From: Acinetobacter boissieri
GTDB taxonomy: Bacteria > Pseudomonadota > Gammaproteobacteria > Pseudomonadales > Moraxellaceae
Assembly (NCBI RefSeq): GCF_900096955.1
Contig: NZ_FMYL01000010.1
Coordinates: 40,812 to 104,811 of the forward strand
Reading direction: 5' to 3'
DNA: 64,000 bases
Shown here: in pieces, positions 45,849 through 55,546 of the stretch
Numbering within the stretch: position 1 is the first letter of the stretch
How the letters are laid out: each line of letters opens with the position of its first letter
The notes under the pieces: generated by a model
Told to the model about the DNA's origin: nothing
The model's input: only the letters and a program-made list of their open reading frames with translations
The model's database searches: none
Program-made: the position numbers and the translations under genes

Positions 45849-46934
45849 ATGACAACAACATCTTCCACGGCATTAAAATTTGCCTACTGGGTCCCCAATG
45901 TCAGTGGTGGGCTAGTAATCAGTAATATTGAGCAACGTACAGATTGGAGCTATGACTACAATGTTCGCTTAGCACAAACCGCTGAAAAAAATGGTTTTGA
46001 CTATGCACTTACCCAAATTCGATTTACCGCAGGCTATGGTGCTGAAAACCAACATGAGTCGGTGAGTTTCAGTCATGCGTTATTGGCTAAAACTACACAT
46101 TTAAAAGTGATTGCTGCCGTATTACCGGGGCCTTGGAAACCCGCTTTAGCGGCTAAGCAATTGGCCACGATTAGTCATCTGACACAGGGTAGAATCGCCA
46201 TTAATGTTGTGAGTGGTTGGTTTAAAGGTGAGTTCGATGCCATAGGGGAAGAATGGCCTGAGCATGACCAGCGTTATGCTCGTTCAGAAGAGTTTATTCG
46301 GAGTATTAAAGGCATTTGGGCCACAGATCAATTTTCTTTTCAAGGCAAGTATTACCAGTTTAGTGATTACACCCTGAAACCTAAGCCTGCTGAACCGTCT
46401 ACCATTGAAGTGTTTCAAGGTGGAAGCTCAAAAGCGGCTAGAGATATGGCATCACGTGTGTCCGACTGGTATTTTACCAATGGCAATACAGTCGATGAAA
46501 TCAAAAAACAAATTGATGATATTCGGCACAAAGCCAAGTTGAATGGTCATCAGGTCAAAATTGGGGTCAATGCATTTATTATTGCTCGTGATACTGAAGT
46601 AGAAGCACAAGCGGTGTTAAAAGACATTATTCATTATGCCAATACTGAAGCTGTAGATGCATTTGCAGATGCAAGCAAAGAAGCAGGTGCTTCTACCAAA
46701 GAAAAAGAAGGCAATTGGGCAAACTCTACTTTTGAAGATTTTGTACAATATAATGATGGTTTTAAAACCAACTTAATTGGTACACCTCAGCAAATTGCAC
46801 AGCGTATTATTGCGTTAAAAAAAGTGGGTGTTGATTTAATTTTATCTGGTTTTTTACATTTTATAGAAGAAGTTGAATATTTTGGTCAGCATGTTTTACC
46901 GCTAATCCGTGAGTTAGAAAAAAATGAGCAATGA
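45849..46934 (+). CDS. sfnG: Dimethyl sulfone monooxygenase SfnG
   Basis: SfnG uses reduced FMN and oxygen to convert dimethyl sulfone to methanesulfinate and formaldehyde in relatives. The 361-residue luciferase-fold protein has LKFAYWVPNVSGGLVISNIE, RTDWSYDYNVRLAQTAEKNG and GYGAENQHESVSFSHALLAK. It also has INVVSGWFKGEFDAIGEEW and VFQGGSSKAARDMASRVSDW. It follows msuE closely, as expected for a reductase-oxygenase pair, and is followed by a terminator. No MsuD/SsuD for the next step is present in this window. Confidence 0.92.
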   Translation: MTTTSSTALKFAYWVPNVSGGLVISNIEQRTDWSYDYNVRLAQTAEKNGFDYALTQIRFTAGYGAENQHESVSFSHALLAKTTHLKVIAAVLPGPWKPALAAKQLATISHLTQGRIAINVVSGWFKGEFDAIGEEWPEHDQRYARSEEFIRSIKGIWATDQFSFQGKYYQFSDYTLKPKPAEPSTIEVFQGGSSKAARDMASRVSDWYFTNGNTVDEIKKQIDDIRHKAKLNGHQVKIGVNAFIIARDTEVEAQAVLKDIIHYANTEAVDAFADASKEAGASTKEKEGNWANSTFEDFVQYNDGFKTNLIGTPQQIAQRIIALKKVGVDLILSGFLHFIEEVEYFGQHVLPLIRELEKNEQ

Positions 46935-46980
46935 TTCGATGCTAATGAGGCGACCTATATCAATTTAAAAATATAAAAGT

Positions 46981-47013
46981 AAAAATAGATCACTAACATG
47001 TGGTCTATTTTTA
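46981..47013 (+). terminator. Terminator of the sfnG operon
   Basis: AAAAATAGATCAC/GTGGTCTATTTTT with a 6-base loop (one G-U pair) lies 47 bp past sfnG and marks the right end of the organosulfur block. Confidence 0.8.
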
Positions 47014-47177
47014 TGTCTAAATAATAGTTTTGTAAATTTCTTAAATTTTTTGTATTTAAGTATTTGATTTATATTTATAATTTTTTAATGAAATCTGGGG
47101 GCTTCATTTTTTTTAAAAAATATCCTAAGAAAAATCTTTTTTTAAGGTAGATGAATTTTCTATTTGCTACAGTTGTT

Positions 47178-47196
47178 GATAATAAGAATTATTCAT
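47178..47196 (+). promoter_or_regulatory. Fur box of the cupredoxin-FTR1-P19 operon
   Basis: GATAATAAGAATTATTC matches 13 of 19 positions of the Fur consensus and lies 12 bp before the first start codon, overlapping a GATAAT that could serve as the -10. Confidence 0.65.
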
Positions 47197-47208
47197 GGCC
47201 ATACGGGT

Positions 47209-47559
47209 ATGATCAAAACCAAGCAAATACTGAGTGTTATTGTGGCAATCAGTAGTTTTTTATTCACCACACTTATGGCACATGCCGATGATCGACAAAC
47301 CATAAAACTCACGTTAACTGAGCATGGGTTTATACCTAATAAAATTGTTGTGCATCAGGGGCAAAAGATTCTAATTCAAATGACCAATAACACACAAAAA
47401 GTGGCAGAACTTGAAAGTTATGACATGAAGTTTGAAAAAATTGCTACTCCACATGCCACCATTACCGTGTTTGCAGGGCCTTTAAATGTCGGAACATATA
47501 CATTTTTTGATGATTACAGCTCAACGGGCATAAAAGGTAGTCTTCAAGCGACACCATGA
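47209..47559 (+). CDS. Periplasmic cupredoxin-domain protein (EfeO/FTR1-associated type)
   Basis: A 116-residue exported protein: signal peptide MIKTKQILSVIVAISSFLFT to about AHA-DD, then one small cupredoxin-like beta barrel. It has TEHGFIPNKIVVHQGQKI, ELESYDMKFEK and GTYTFFDDYSSTGIKG, the pattern of cupredoxin domains linked to FTR1 iron permeases. It lacks the Cys of blue copper proteins, so Glu, Met and His would be the metal ligands. GGGT precedes the ATG at 47209. It is first in an apparent iron-uptake operon with FTR1 and P19. Confidence 0.85.
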   Translation: MIKTKQILSVIVAISSFLFTTLMAHADDRQTIKLTLTEHGFIPNKIVVHQGQKILIQMTNNTQKVAELESYDMKFEKIATPHATITVFAGPLNVGTYTFFDDYSSTGIKGSLQATP

Positions 47560-47569
47560 GGGAGCGACC

Positions 47570-48385
47570 ATGTTTGCAACACTATTAATTGTATTTCGAG
47601 AAGCATTTGAAGCAGGACTCGTCATTTCAGTCATTTTATCTGCTTGTAAGGGTATTAACATTAAATGGCAGGTACTAACAGGTATTACGCTAGGGATACT
47701 TTTTGCCTGTCTTTTGGCCGTATTTACCAACAGTATTGAAAATTTACTCTCAGGGCGTGGCTTAGAAGTTTTTAATGCAAGTTTATTGTCGCTCACAGCA
47801 GTGATGCTCATTTGGCAAATTACGTGGATGTCGACTCATGGTAGAGAACTGGCAGAAAAAAGCTCCAATCAAGCCATAGATATTATTAAAAATAAAAGTA
47901 ATCACTTTTCGATCGCCATTATTGTCATGGTCGCCGTGATGCGTGAAGGATCGGAAGTGGTCATGTTTTTATACAGCATTATGGTTTCTACAGGCACAGG
48001 CATACAAAGCATTATTATTGGTGGTTTACTGGGTATTGTACTTGGAGTGATTGTATCGTGGATTACTTATAAAGGCTTGGTGCTTATTTCTATTCGAAAA
48101 ATCTTTTTATATAGCAATATTTTATTGTCACTGATTGCCGCAGGTCTAGTATCGCAGGCAACAGGGCTTTTAGCATCAATCGATTTATTACCTGCTTTAG
48201 GCTACAACATTTGGGATACCTCCAAACTCCTTTCCGATAATGGCTGGTTTGGCAATATTATGCGCGCCATTTTTGGATATACCTCTACCCCCATGGGCAT
48301 CCAGCTACTGTCTTGGGGAGTCACCCTGTTCGTTATTATTTCACTCACAAAAATATTTAAGAGGGCTGCTACACATGCACATTAA
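47570..48385 (+). CDS. FTR1-family iron permease
   Basis: An inner-membrane high-affinity iron permease of 271 residues with about seven membrane segments. It shows the two conserved acidic motifs in variant form: FREAFEAGLVIS at the N terminus and MREGSEVVMFLY near residue 126, in place of REGLE. It lies between a cupredoxin gene and P19, which matches FTR1-P19 (FetMP-like) iron systems of other bacteria. P19 starts 11 bp before its stop, so translation is coupled. Confidence 0.92.
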   Translation: MFATLLIVFREAFEAGLVISVILSACKGINIKWQVLTGITLGILFACLLAVFTNSIENLLSGRGLEVFNASLLSLTAVMLIWQITWMSTHGRELAEKSSNQAIDIIKNKSNHFSIAIIVMVAVMREGSEVVMFLYSIMVSTGTGIQSIIIGGLLGIVLGVIVSWITYKGLVLISIRKIFLYSNILLSLIAAGLVSQATGLLASIDLLPALGYNIWDTSKLLSDNGWFGNIMRAIFGYTSTPMGIQLLSWGVTLFVIISLTKIFKRAATHAH

Positions 48386-48896
48386 AACATTATTGATGGG
48401 CGTATCGCTCAGTACATTACTGTTCTCGGGCACTGTTTTTGCCAAAGAGTACCCTGTTGGTGGGCCAGTGAAAAAAGAGGGAATGGAAATAGCTTCTTCT
48501 TATTTACTGGGTATTGAAACCAGTCCTATGCCGGTGTCTATGGACATGGGAGAAGATGTGATTCATTTGGAAACAGATGTTCATGCCACAGCAGACAACA
48601 AATGGGGTTTTGCAACAGATGCATGGATTCCATATTTAAGCATTGATTATGTGGTGCAAAAAGTGGGTGACAGTAACTTCTTAGAATTTGGACAATTGAT
48701 TCCAATGTCGGCTGCAGATGGTGCGCATTATGCACATAGTGTAAAAATGGCCGGACCGGGCACATATAAAGTGACGTTTAAGTACACACCACCAGATGAG
48801 ATGGGCTATGAGCGTCATGTAGACAAAGCTACAGCTTTACCACAATGGTTTAAACCGTTTAAAGAAACGTTTACGTTTAAATACCCTCAGTCATAG
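48375..48896 (+). CDS. P19/Tp34-type periplasmic iron-transport protein
   Basis: P19 proteins are copper- and iron-binding periplasmic partners of FTR1. The chosen ATG at 48375 gives 173 residues with a signal peptide (MHIKTLLMGVSLSTLLFSGT, ending near VFA). The mature protein has EYPVGGPVKKEGMEIASSYL, MPVSMDMGEDVIHLETDVHAT with the Met and His metal ligands, and WIPYLSIDYVVQK. HYAHSVKMAGPGTYKVTFKY follows. It overlaps the FTR1 gene by 11 bp and ends the operon. Confidence 0.93.
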   Translation: MHIKTLLMGVSLSTLLFSGTVFAKEYPVGGPVKKEGMEIASSYLLGIETSPMPVSMDMGEDVIHLETDVHATADNKWGFATDAWIPYLSIDYVVQKVGDSNFLEFGQLIPMSAADGAHYAHSVKMAGPGTYKVTFKYTPPDEMGYERHVDKATALPQWFKPFKETFTFKYPQS

Positions 48897-48905
48897 CATG
48901 TTAAA

Positions 48906-48929
48906 CACATAGGCCCAATGGCCTATGTG
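48906..48929. terminator. Hairpin between convergent P19 and nagZ genes
   Basis: CACATAGGCC-CAAT-GGCCTATGTG, a perfect 10-bp stem, serves as a likely bidirectional terminator, although T-runs are short. Confidence 0.6.
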
Positions 48930-48941
48930 CAAACAGCGTAT

Positions 48942-49949
48942 TTATATCTGTAAAATACGCTGTTTGACTTCATGCCATTCATCACCTAAATCGAGCTCAT
49001 CTGTAATATTTAAGCTCGGGATTTTACCTTGCATACGTTGTATACGTATCTGATCGGGTAACGGCAAATCTTGAATGGCGTTAAGTGCCAATATGGCATC
49101 ATCACGATTATTACAGACCAAGCCCATGTCACAGCCTGCTTCAAGTGCAGCTATAATTCGGGCGTCTGCTCCGCCTGCTACACAAGCTGCTTGCATGGTT
49201 AAATCATCTGAAAATAATACGCCTTCAAAGCCAAGCTGTTTACGTAGAATTTCTTGAATCCAATAACGAGAGAATCCTGCTGGGTTGCGGTCTACCTGTG
49301 GGTAAATGACATGTGCTGGCATCAGTGCATTCAGTGTTGGCATAAGTTCCACAAAGGTTTGCATGTCTGTATTGGCAATGTCTTGATAACTGCGGTGATC
49401 GAGTGCTGCAGCAATGTGTGAATCTGCTTTAACTGAGCCATGACCTGGAAAATGCTTGCCTGTGGTGGCCATACCTGCACGTTGCATACCTTGCATAAAA
49501 GCACGTGCTAATGCCACGACATCTTCAATATGATTAGAAAAACTACGGTCGCCAATCACATCACTAATGTTATTTAGATCAAGTACTGGAGCAAAGCTTA
49601 AATCAATGCCTACTGCTAAAACTTCCGTAGCCATGAGCCAACCACATTGTTCAGCTAAACTAAGTGCTTGTTCGGGTTGGGTTTGATATAAATGCCCAAA
49701 TTGGCCCATAGCAGGGAGTTTAGTAAAGCCTTGTTTTAAGCGTTGTACTCGGCCACCTTCTTGGTCGACTGCAATCAGAATTTCTGGTCGGATTTGCCGA
49801 ATATGGTCAGTGAGTGCTCTGACTTGGCGTGGAGATTCGATATTACGAGAAAATAAGATGATGCCGCCCACCTGAGGGTTTGCTAAAATCTGTATATCTT
49901 CTGTAGACAAAGCAAGACCTGCAATGTCTAGCATGAGCGCACCAATCAT
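48942..49949 (-). CDS. nagZ: Beta-N-acetylhexosaminidase NagZ
   Basis: NagZ removes GlcNAc from anhydromuropeptides during cell-wall recycling in the cytoplasm. The 335-residue glycoside hydrolase family 3 protein has the signature KHFPGHGSVKADSH (about residues 161-174), with the conserved His-Asp pair in the flexible catalytic loop. It also has PVLDLNNISDVIGDRSF, IAVDQEGGRVQRLK and FSDDLTMQAA (catalytic nucleophile Asp). It has no signal peptide. It is divergent from prc. Confidence 0.95.
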   Translation of the reverse strand: MIGALMLDIAGLALSTEDIQILANPQVGGIILFSRNIESPRQVRALTDHIRQIRPEILIAVDQEGGRVQRLKQGFTKLPAMGQFGHLYQTQPEQALSLAEQCGWLMATEVLAVGIDLSFAPVLDLNNISDVIGDRSFSNHIEDVVALARAFMQGMQRAGMATTGKHFPGHGSVKADSHIAAALDHRSYQDIANTDMQTFVELMPTLNALMPAHVIYPQVDRNPAGFSRYWIQEILRKQLGFEGVLFSDDLTMQAACVAGGADARIIAALEAGCDMGLVCNNRDDAILALNAIQDLPLPDQIRIQRMQGKIPSLNITDELDLGDEWHEVKQRILQI

Positions 49950-50146
49950 AGTATGTGTTCCATTTTACGCAGTATATTTTCTAGATAAGTATATTTTGCA
50001 ATGATTTGCTACATTGTGTTGCTACAGAATATGATAAAACTAAAATATATAGAAGATTTAGTTTGTATTGATCAATGCAATACATAACAGCTTCACCAAC
50101 TAGATTTAGTATGGTCTAGCAAAACTTAAGGAAATATAATTCGTTT

Positions 50147-52333
50147 ATGAAACTACAAATGATTGCATGTGCTGTTGCTTTAGTGACAGGTGGACTGTTT
50201 TTTAACCATACGATGTCTGAGGCCATTGCAGCAACCAATGCAAGTGTTGACCGCCGTAGCATTGAACCAACACAAGAACAAAAATTGGTCACGCGCCAGT
50301 TGGCAACGCTCATTGACCGTCAGCACTATTTAAATATGCGCTTAGATGCAGGGACATCTCAGCGTATATTAGACATGTATTTAGATAGTCTAGACCCTGA
50401 CCATACCTTGTTTTTAGCCTCTGAAGTTGAAAACTATAAAAAAACCTATGGCGATGCTTTAGGTTCTGGATTAAAAGCAGGTGATTTATCTGCAGCATAT
50501 CAAATACATGCGCAGTATAGAGACCGTTTGAAAACATATTATAACTATATGTTGGCTGAGCTGAAAAAACCTCAAGACCTTGAGCAAAAATCGGTTTACT
50601 TAGATACAGACCGTGAAAAAGCGCCATATTTTGCCACAACAGCAGAACAAAAAGACTATTGGAACAAAACATTGGTTTCACAACTGATTAATTTGACCAT
50701 TACCAAACAAGAAGACCTTGCCAAACAAGCAGCATTAAAAGCAGACCCAAGTTTAGCCAATGGACAAGATTTAACAGAGTCTGAAAATTTAACGCCTGCA
50801 CAAACATTAACCAAACGCTATACACGTAAACTTGAGCGTATTGGTCGTTTAAAAAGCGATGATGTATTAGAAAAAATACTCAATGCCATGACATTGACCT
50901 ATGATCCACACAGTAATTATTTCCCACCAATAGATGCAATGGAGTTAAATCGTCAAACGACATTGGAGTTAGAAGGGATTGGTGTGTCTATTCGTCCTGA
51001 GCGTCGTAATGAAGATTATATACGTATTGAAACGATTGTAGAGGGAAGTCCTGCCAGTAAATCAGGGCAAGTGCATCCCGGTGACCGTATTGTGGGTGTA
51101 GCACAAGACGGTAAAAAAATGGAAGATGTCGTAGGTTGGACTAGCCAAGAAATCGTAGGGCTGATTCGTGGTAAGCGAGGCACAAAAGTCATCGTTCGTT
51201 TACTGGGCTCTGGTATGCCGATGAGTCAAGCGCGTAATGTGGCTTTGGTTCGCGGTGTGATTAAAGAAGAAGATGAAGGTGTGCGTACACGTACAATAGA
51301 TGTAGTACGTGATGGTCAAGCACATAAATTTGGTGTACTTGAAATTCCTTCATTTTACTTAAATTACCGTGCTCGCCGTGATGGTGCTGACTACCGATCA
51401 GTCGCACAAGACACTGCAAAAGCATTACAAAGCCTACAAGCACAACATGTAGACGGTATCATTGTTGATTTACGTAATAACCCCGGTGGTTCATTAGAAG
51501 AAGTTGCACGCATGATTGGCCAAGTGATTAAGTCTGGCCCTGTGGTACAAATTCGTGATGGCAACGGCACAGTCAATATTTTCCAAGACAACGACAACGG
51601 TGAGCAACTGTATTCAGGTCCACTTGCAGTATTAATTAATCTTGCATCTGCATCTGCAAGTGAAATTTACTCAGCAGCGATTCAAGATTATGGTCGAGGT
51701 ATTGTGATTGGTAGCACCACTTTAGGTAAGGGAACAGCGCAAGTACAGTTAGACAGTTTAGCGTACGGTCAAGCAACGCTTACACAGCGTAAGTTTTACC
51801 GTATTACAGGTGGCAGTACACAAAATAAAGGCGTTGTACCAGACATTAAGTTAGTCGATATTTACAACGAGGAATTTGGCGAGCGTAAAGCTAAAAATGC
51901 TTTAAAATGGGATACGATTCCGACTGCACCATTTAAACGAGAAGGTGACTTTAAAGCGTATTTACCACAGTTAGAAAATCTATCTGCGCAACGTGTTGCC
52001 AAAGACCCGCAGTTTAATTTCTTAGAAACACGTACGAAGCTATTGAAAAAAGAAGATGACCAAAAGAAAGTGGTACTCAGCTTAACAGAGCGTCGTACAG
52101 AAATAGATAATATGGAAAAACAAACGCTTGATGCTGAAAATAAACGCCGTGAGTTGACCAATTTGAAACCGTATGCAAATTGGGAAAGTTACCAAGCATC
52201 TTTGGAAGCACAAGCAGAATCTCGCGCAAAAATGAAAGCAGGTAAGCGTCCATTATTGCCAGAAGATAAAGCTTTTGTCGATGAAGCGGCGAATGTGCTA
52301 CTTGATTATGCCAATACTTCGGCGAAAAAGTAG
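50147..52333 (+). CDS. prc: Tail-specific (C-terminal processing) periplasmic protease
   Basis: Prc degrades or trims periplasmic proteins from their C termini. The 728-residue protein has a signal peptide (MKLQMIACAVALVTGGLFF, ending near AIAA). An N-terminal helical region and a PDZ domain (about 275-370, LEGIGVSIRPERRNEDY, VHPGDRIVGVAQDG) follow. The S41 protease core has the catalytic Ser503 (SASASEIYSAA) and Lys528 (TTLGKGTAQ), and a basic C-terminal DUF3340-type region ends the protein. It has its own terminator. Confidence 0.96.
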   Translation: MKLQMIACAVALVTGGLFFNHTMSEAIAATNASVDRRSIEPTQEQKLVTRQLATLIDRQHYLNMRLDAGTSQRILDMYLDSLDPDHTLFLASEVENYKKTYGDALGSGLKAGDLSAAYQIHAQYRDRLKTYYNYMLAELKKPQDLEQKSVYLDTDREKAPYFATTAEQKDYWNKTLVSQLINLTITKQEDLAKQAALKADPSLANGQDLTESENLTPAQTLTKRYTRKLERIGRLKSDDVLEKILNAMTLTYDPHSNYFPPIDAMELNRQTTLELEGIGVSIRPERRNEDYIRIETIVEGSPASKSGQVHPGDRIVGVAQDGKKMEDVVGWTSQEIVGLIRGKRGTKVIVRLLGSGMPMSQARNVALVRGVIKEEDEGVRTRTIDVVRDGQAHKFGVLEIPSFYLNYRARRDGADYRSVAQDTAKALQSLQAQHVDGIIVDLRNNPGGSLEEVARMIGQVIKSGPVVQIRDGNGTVNIFQDNDNGEQLYSGPLAVLINLASASASEIYSAAIQDYGRGIVIGSTTLGKGTAQVQLDSLAYGQATLTQRKFYRITGGSTQNKGVVPDIKLVDIYNEEFGERKAKNALKWDTIPTAPFKREGDFKAYLPQLENLSAQRVAKDPQFNFLETRTKLLKKEDDQKKVVLSLTERRTEIDNMEKQTLDAENKRRELTNLKPYANWESYQASLEAQAESRAKMKAGKRPLLPEDKAFVDEAANVLLDYANTSAKK

Positions 52334-52351
52334 TCACTGTATTTTAGCCAT

Positions 52352-52380
52352 AAAAAACCCCTCATCATGAGGGGTTTTTA
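52352..52380. terminator. Bidirectional terminator between prc and thiD
   Basis: TAAAAAACCCCTCAT/ATGAGGGGTTTTTA between convergent genes. Confidence 0.9.
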
Positions 52381-52381
52381 T

Positions 52382-53152
<771 letters not shown>

Positions 53153-53243
53153 TTAATCCATTATTTTTGATCTGTTAAAGGTGAGTATAACCCGAATAAA
53201 GTGATAAAATCTAAGATCATCAGAGTGATTAAACTTAAAGCAT

Positions 53244-53829
53244 ATGGCTATTTTTTTAATTCGTCATGCACAAAGTGAAGCCAATATTGATGAGCGTACT
53301 CAATCACATGCAGATATTGTTTTAACTGAGCTTGAATGGCAACAGGCACAAGCTTTAGTTGATCGTTTGCCCTGTATTCAACAGTTGATGATTTCAAAGT
53401 ATATTTGCACGTCACAAACAGCTCAGGGCATTGTACAGCGTGATGATGTATCCCCTGAAATTAACTCATATATACATGAGTTTAGTTACTTATCTGCAAA
53501 AAAGTGTGAAAATACCAACATGCAAGATCGCAAAACATGTGTTGATGCGTATTGGCATCGTATGGATTACGATTACCGCTATTAAAGATGCAATAGAGGC
53601 TGAATCGTTTGAGCAGTTCTATGATCGAGTAGAGGCATTTCGGTTGCAGTTGGTACATTTAGCTCAGACAAAACCACATGACAATATTGCTGTAATTAGT
53701 CATGGGCAGTTTTTACAGTTATTTCAAATATTACATAAAAATCTACAGCCGATTACAGTACTAATGCAACAATTTAGAGAGAAAATACTCAAGCAACCGA
53801 TACAAAATACTGAACTTTTTATACTGTGA
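53244..53829 (+). pseudogene. Histidine phosphatase (phosphoglycerate-mutase-like), frameshifted
   Basis: The first frame gives AIFLIRHAQSEANIDERTQS, with the RHG-type catalytic His of the family. It runs to DYDYRY, then TAA at 53583-53585. The next frame continues KDAIEAESFEQFYDRVEAFR and NIAVISHGQFLQLFQIL, which supplies the second catalytic His. Removing one T from TATTAAA near 53582 joins them as YKDAIEAE and gives about 194 residues. So a single-base insertion splits the gene; if real, the N-terminal product lacks the second His and is inactive. It resembles small phosphatases of broad substrate range. Confidence 0.75.
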
Positions 53830-53877
53830 TATATTTTAAATCACATACAGTAGACATTAAAAAATCAAAGAGGATTT

Positions 53878-54540
53878 ATGCAAGCCCAAGCTGTTAAACA
53901 TATTTTATTAGATTTAGACGGTACCTTAACTGACCCAAAACAGGGCATACATGCATGTATTTACCATGCCATGCAAAAACAACAGCAACCGTTAGACCCT
54001 AACTTAAATATAGATTGGACCATTGGGCCACCACTAAAGCAAAGTTTTAAAATTTTATTAAATACTGAAGATGATGCTGTGGCAGATCAGGCTGTAGCGG
54101 ATTATAGAGAACGTTTTTCTAGCATTGGACTGTTTGAAAATACTGTGTATGCAAGCGTGGCGGAGACCTTAGCATGGCTTCAAACACAAGGCTATGGCTT
54201 GTATTTGGCAACATCAAAGCCACATGTGTATGCAAAGCGTATTTTAGAATACTTTGATTTAGCTCAATACTTTACCCATATTTATGGCAGTGAGCTGACA
54301 GGTGAACGTACAGATAAAGCTGAACTGATCGCCTATATTTTGCAACAACAGCACTTAGATGCAAAACAGTGTTTAATGGTAGGCGACCGTAAATATGATA
54401 TTCAGGGCGCACAAGAAAATCAGGTAAGATCAGTTGCTGTAACTTATGGGTATGGCACTACAGAAGAGCTACAGCAAGCTGAGCCTGATACATATATTCA
54501 TGACTTTAGCCAACTAAAAGGGCTGTTGGCTTCATCTTAA
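53878..54540 (+). CDS. HAD-superfamily hydrolase (phosphoglycolate-phosphatase-like)
   Basis: A cytoplasmic phosphatase of 220 residues. HAD motif I is LLDLDGTLTDPKQG (nucleophile Asp14 and Asp16), motif II is LATSKPH, motif III is the Lys in ERTDKAEL, and motif IV is LMVGDRKYDIQGAQEN. The alpha-helical cap lies at about residues 20-90. It resembles Gph/PGP-type enzymes, but the substrate cannot be read. It follows the broken phosphatase gene by 48 bp and may share its transcript. Confidence 0.85.
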   Translation: MQAQAVKHILLDLDGTLTDPKQGIHACIYHAMQKQQQPLDPNLNIDWTIGPPLKQSFKILLNTEDDAVADQAVADYRERFSSIGLFENTVYASVAETLAWLQTQGYGLYLATSKPHVYAKRILEYFDLAQYFTHIYGSELTGERTDKAELIAYILQQQHLDAKQCLMVGDRKYDIQGAQENQVRSVAVTYGYGTTEELQQAEPDTYIHDFSQLKGLLASS

Positions 54541-54620
54541 AAAACCTATGAAAATATTTTGTCTATCGCATGTACAAAGTGTGGTGTTTATATTTAGTAA
54601 AATAAAACAGATGATGTGAG

Positions 54621-55514
54621 CTACTCAGGCTCACTGATCTGGTTCTTCTTGGTCTTTTTGAATTTTAAGTCGCTAATTAATACTCCAATAAAGACCAGTA
54701 TGGCGCCAAAAACAGCATAGGTTGAAAGCCTTTCACCTGCTAGTCGACCTATTAATCCAGCCCACACAGGCTCACCTGCATAAATAATGGTTGCTCGTGC
54801 TGGCTCTACGTATTGCTGTGCCCAATTCATTACAAATTGAATGAGTGCTGTAGCCAGACCAATACCCACAATAATTGCCCAAAAATTCCATGTAGAGGGT
54901 ACTACAAATTGCTCCCCTAACATTGGCATGCTGAGAAATGCGAAAAAAGATGCGCTGAGTAATTGAATGATGGTTACACGTTGAGTATTCACACGTTTAG
55001 AAAACCAACCAATTAAAATGATTTCAATAGCCACAGCAAAAGCACTGATTAATGTTAAAACTTGCCCATAGCTGAGTGATAGATTTAGGCTATGATTTCC
55101 TGTGAGTAAAACCAAGCCAATAAACGCACATAAAATACCAAGCCATGTCATTAAACGAGGCATTTTTTTAAATAAAACCCACTGAATGATGGGAACCAAA
55201 GGCACATAAAGTGCAGTAATAAAAGCAGATTCACTGCTTAAAATACTTTGTAAACCAATGGTCTGTGTGCCATAACCGATAGCAATCGTTAGACCGATCA
55301 CAATGCCTGCAAAGGCATCTTGCCATGTTGTATTCTTGAGTAATTTAAAAGAAAATAACAGTAATACAAAGGCTGCTGCAGCAAAGCGACACCCTACAAA
55401 AAACATAGGGCTACTCATGGTTAGAGCCGCTTGTACGACAATAAACGTAAAGCCCCATAACAGAGTAATAAAAACTAAGGCAAGTTCAGGCCATTTAGTA
55501 AGTTGGGTAGACAT
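54621..55514 (-). CDS. EamA/DMT-family transporter
   Basis: An inner-membrane carrier of 297 residues with ten hydrophobic segments in two EamA repeats: repeat 1 about residues 10-140 (LLWGFTFIVVQAALT), repeat 2 about 150-285 (ARATIIYAGEPVWAGLIGRL). The conserved EPVWA near residue 245 is typical of drug/metabolite exporters of this family. Substrate unknown. It is single-gene and opposite to the HAD gene. Confidence 0.88.
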   Translation of the reverse strand: MSTQLTKWPELALVFITLLWGFTFIVVQAALTMSSPMFFVGCRFAAAAFVLLLFSFKLLKNTTWQDAFAGIVIGLTIAIGYGTQTIGLQSILSSESAFITALYVPLVPIIQWVLFKKMPRLMTWLGILCAFIGLVLLTGNHSLNLSLSYGQVLTLISAFAVAIEIILIGWFSKRVNTQRVTIIQLLSASFFAFLSMPMLGEQFVVPSTWNFWAIIVGIGLATALIQFVMNWAQQYVEPARATIIYAGEPVWAGLIGRLAGERLSTYAVFGAILVFIGVLISDLKFKKTKKNQISEPE

Positions 55515-55546
55515 AATGTGACATCAAAAATAGGTGGGTATAGTGT

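Noticed and set aside
47088..47112. AATGAA/TTCATT hairpin with a following T-run before the cupredoxin gene
   Set aside because: The stem is only 6 bp, and the sfnG terminator already lies upstream; probably chance in AT-rich DNA.
50310..50681. 123-codon minus-strand ORF
   Set aside because: It is antisense to the prc coding region and has no ribosome site or recognisable domain.
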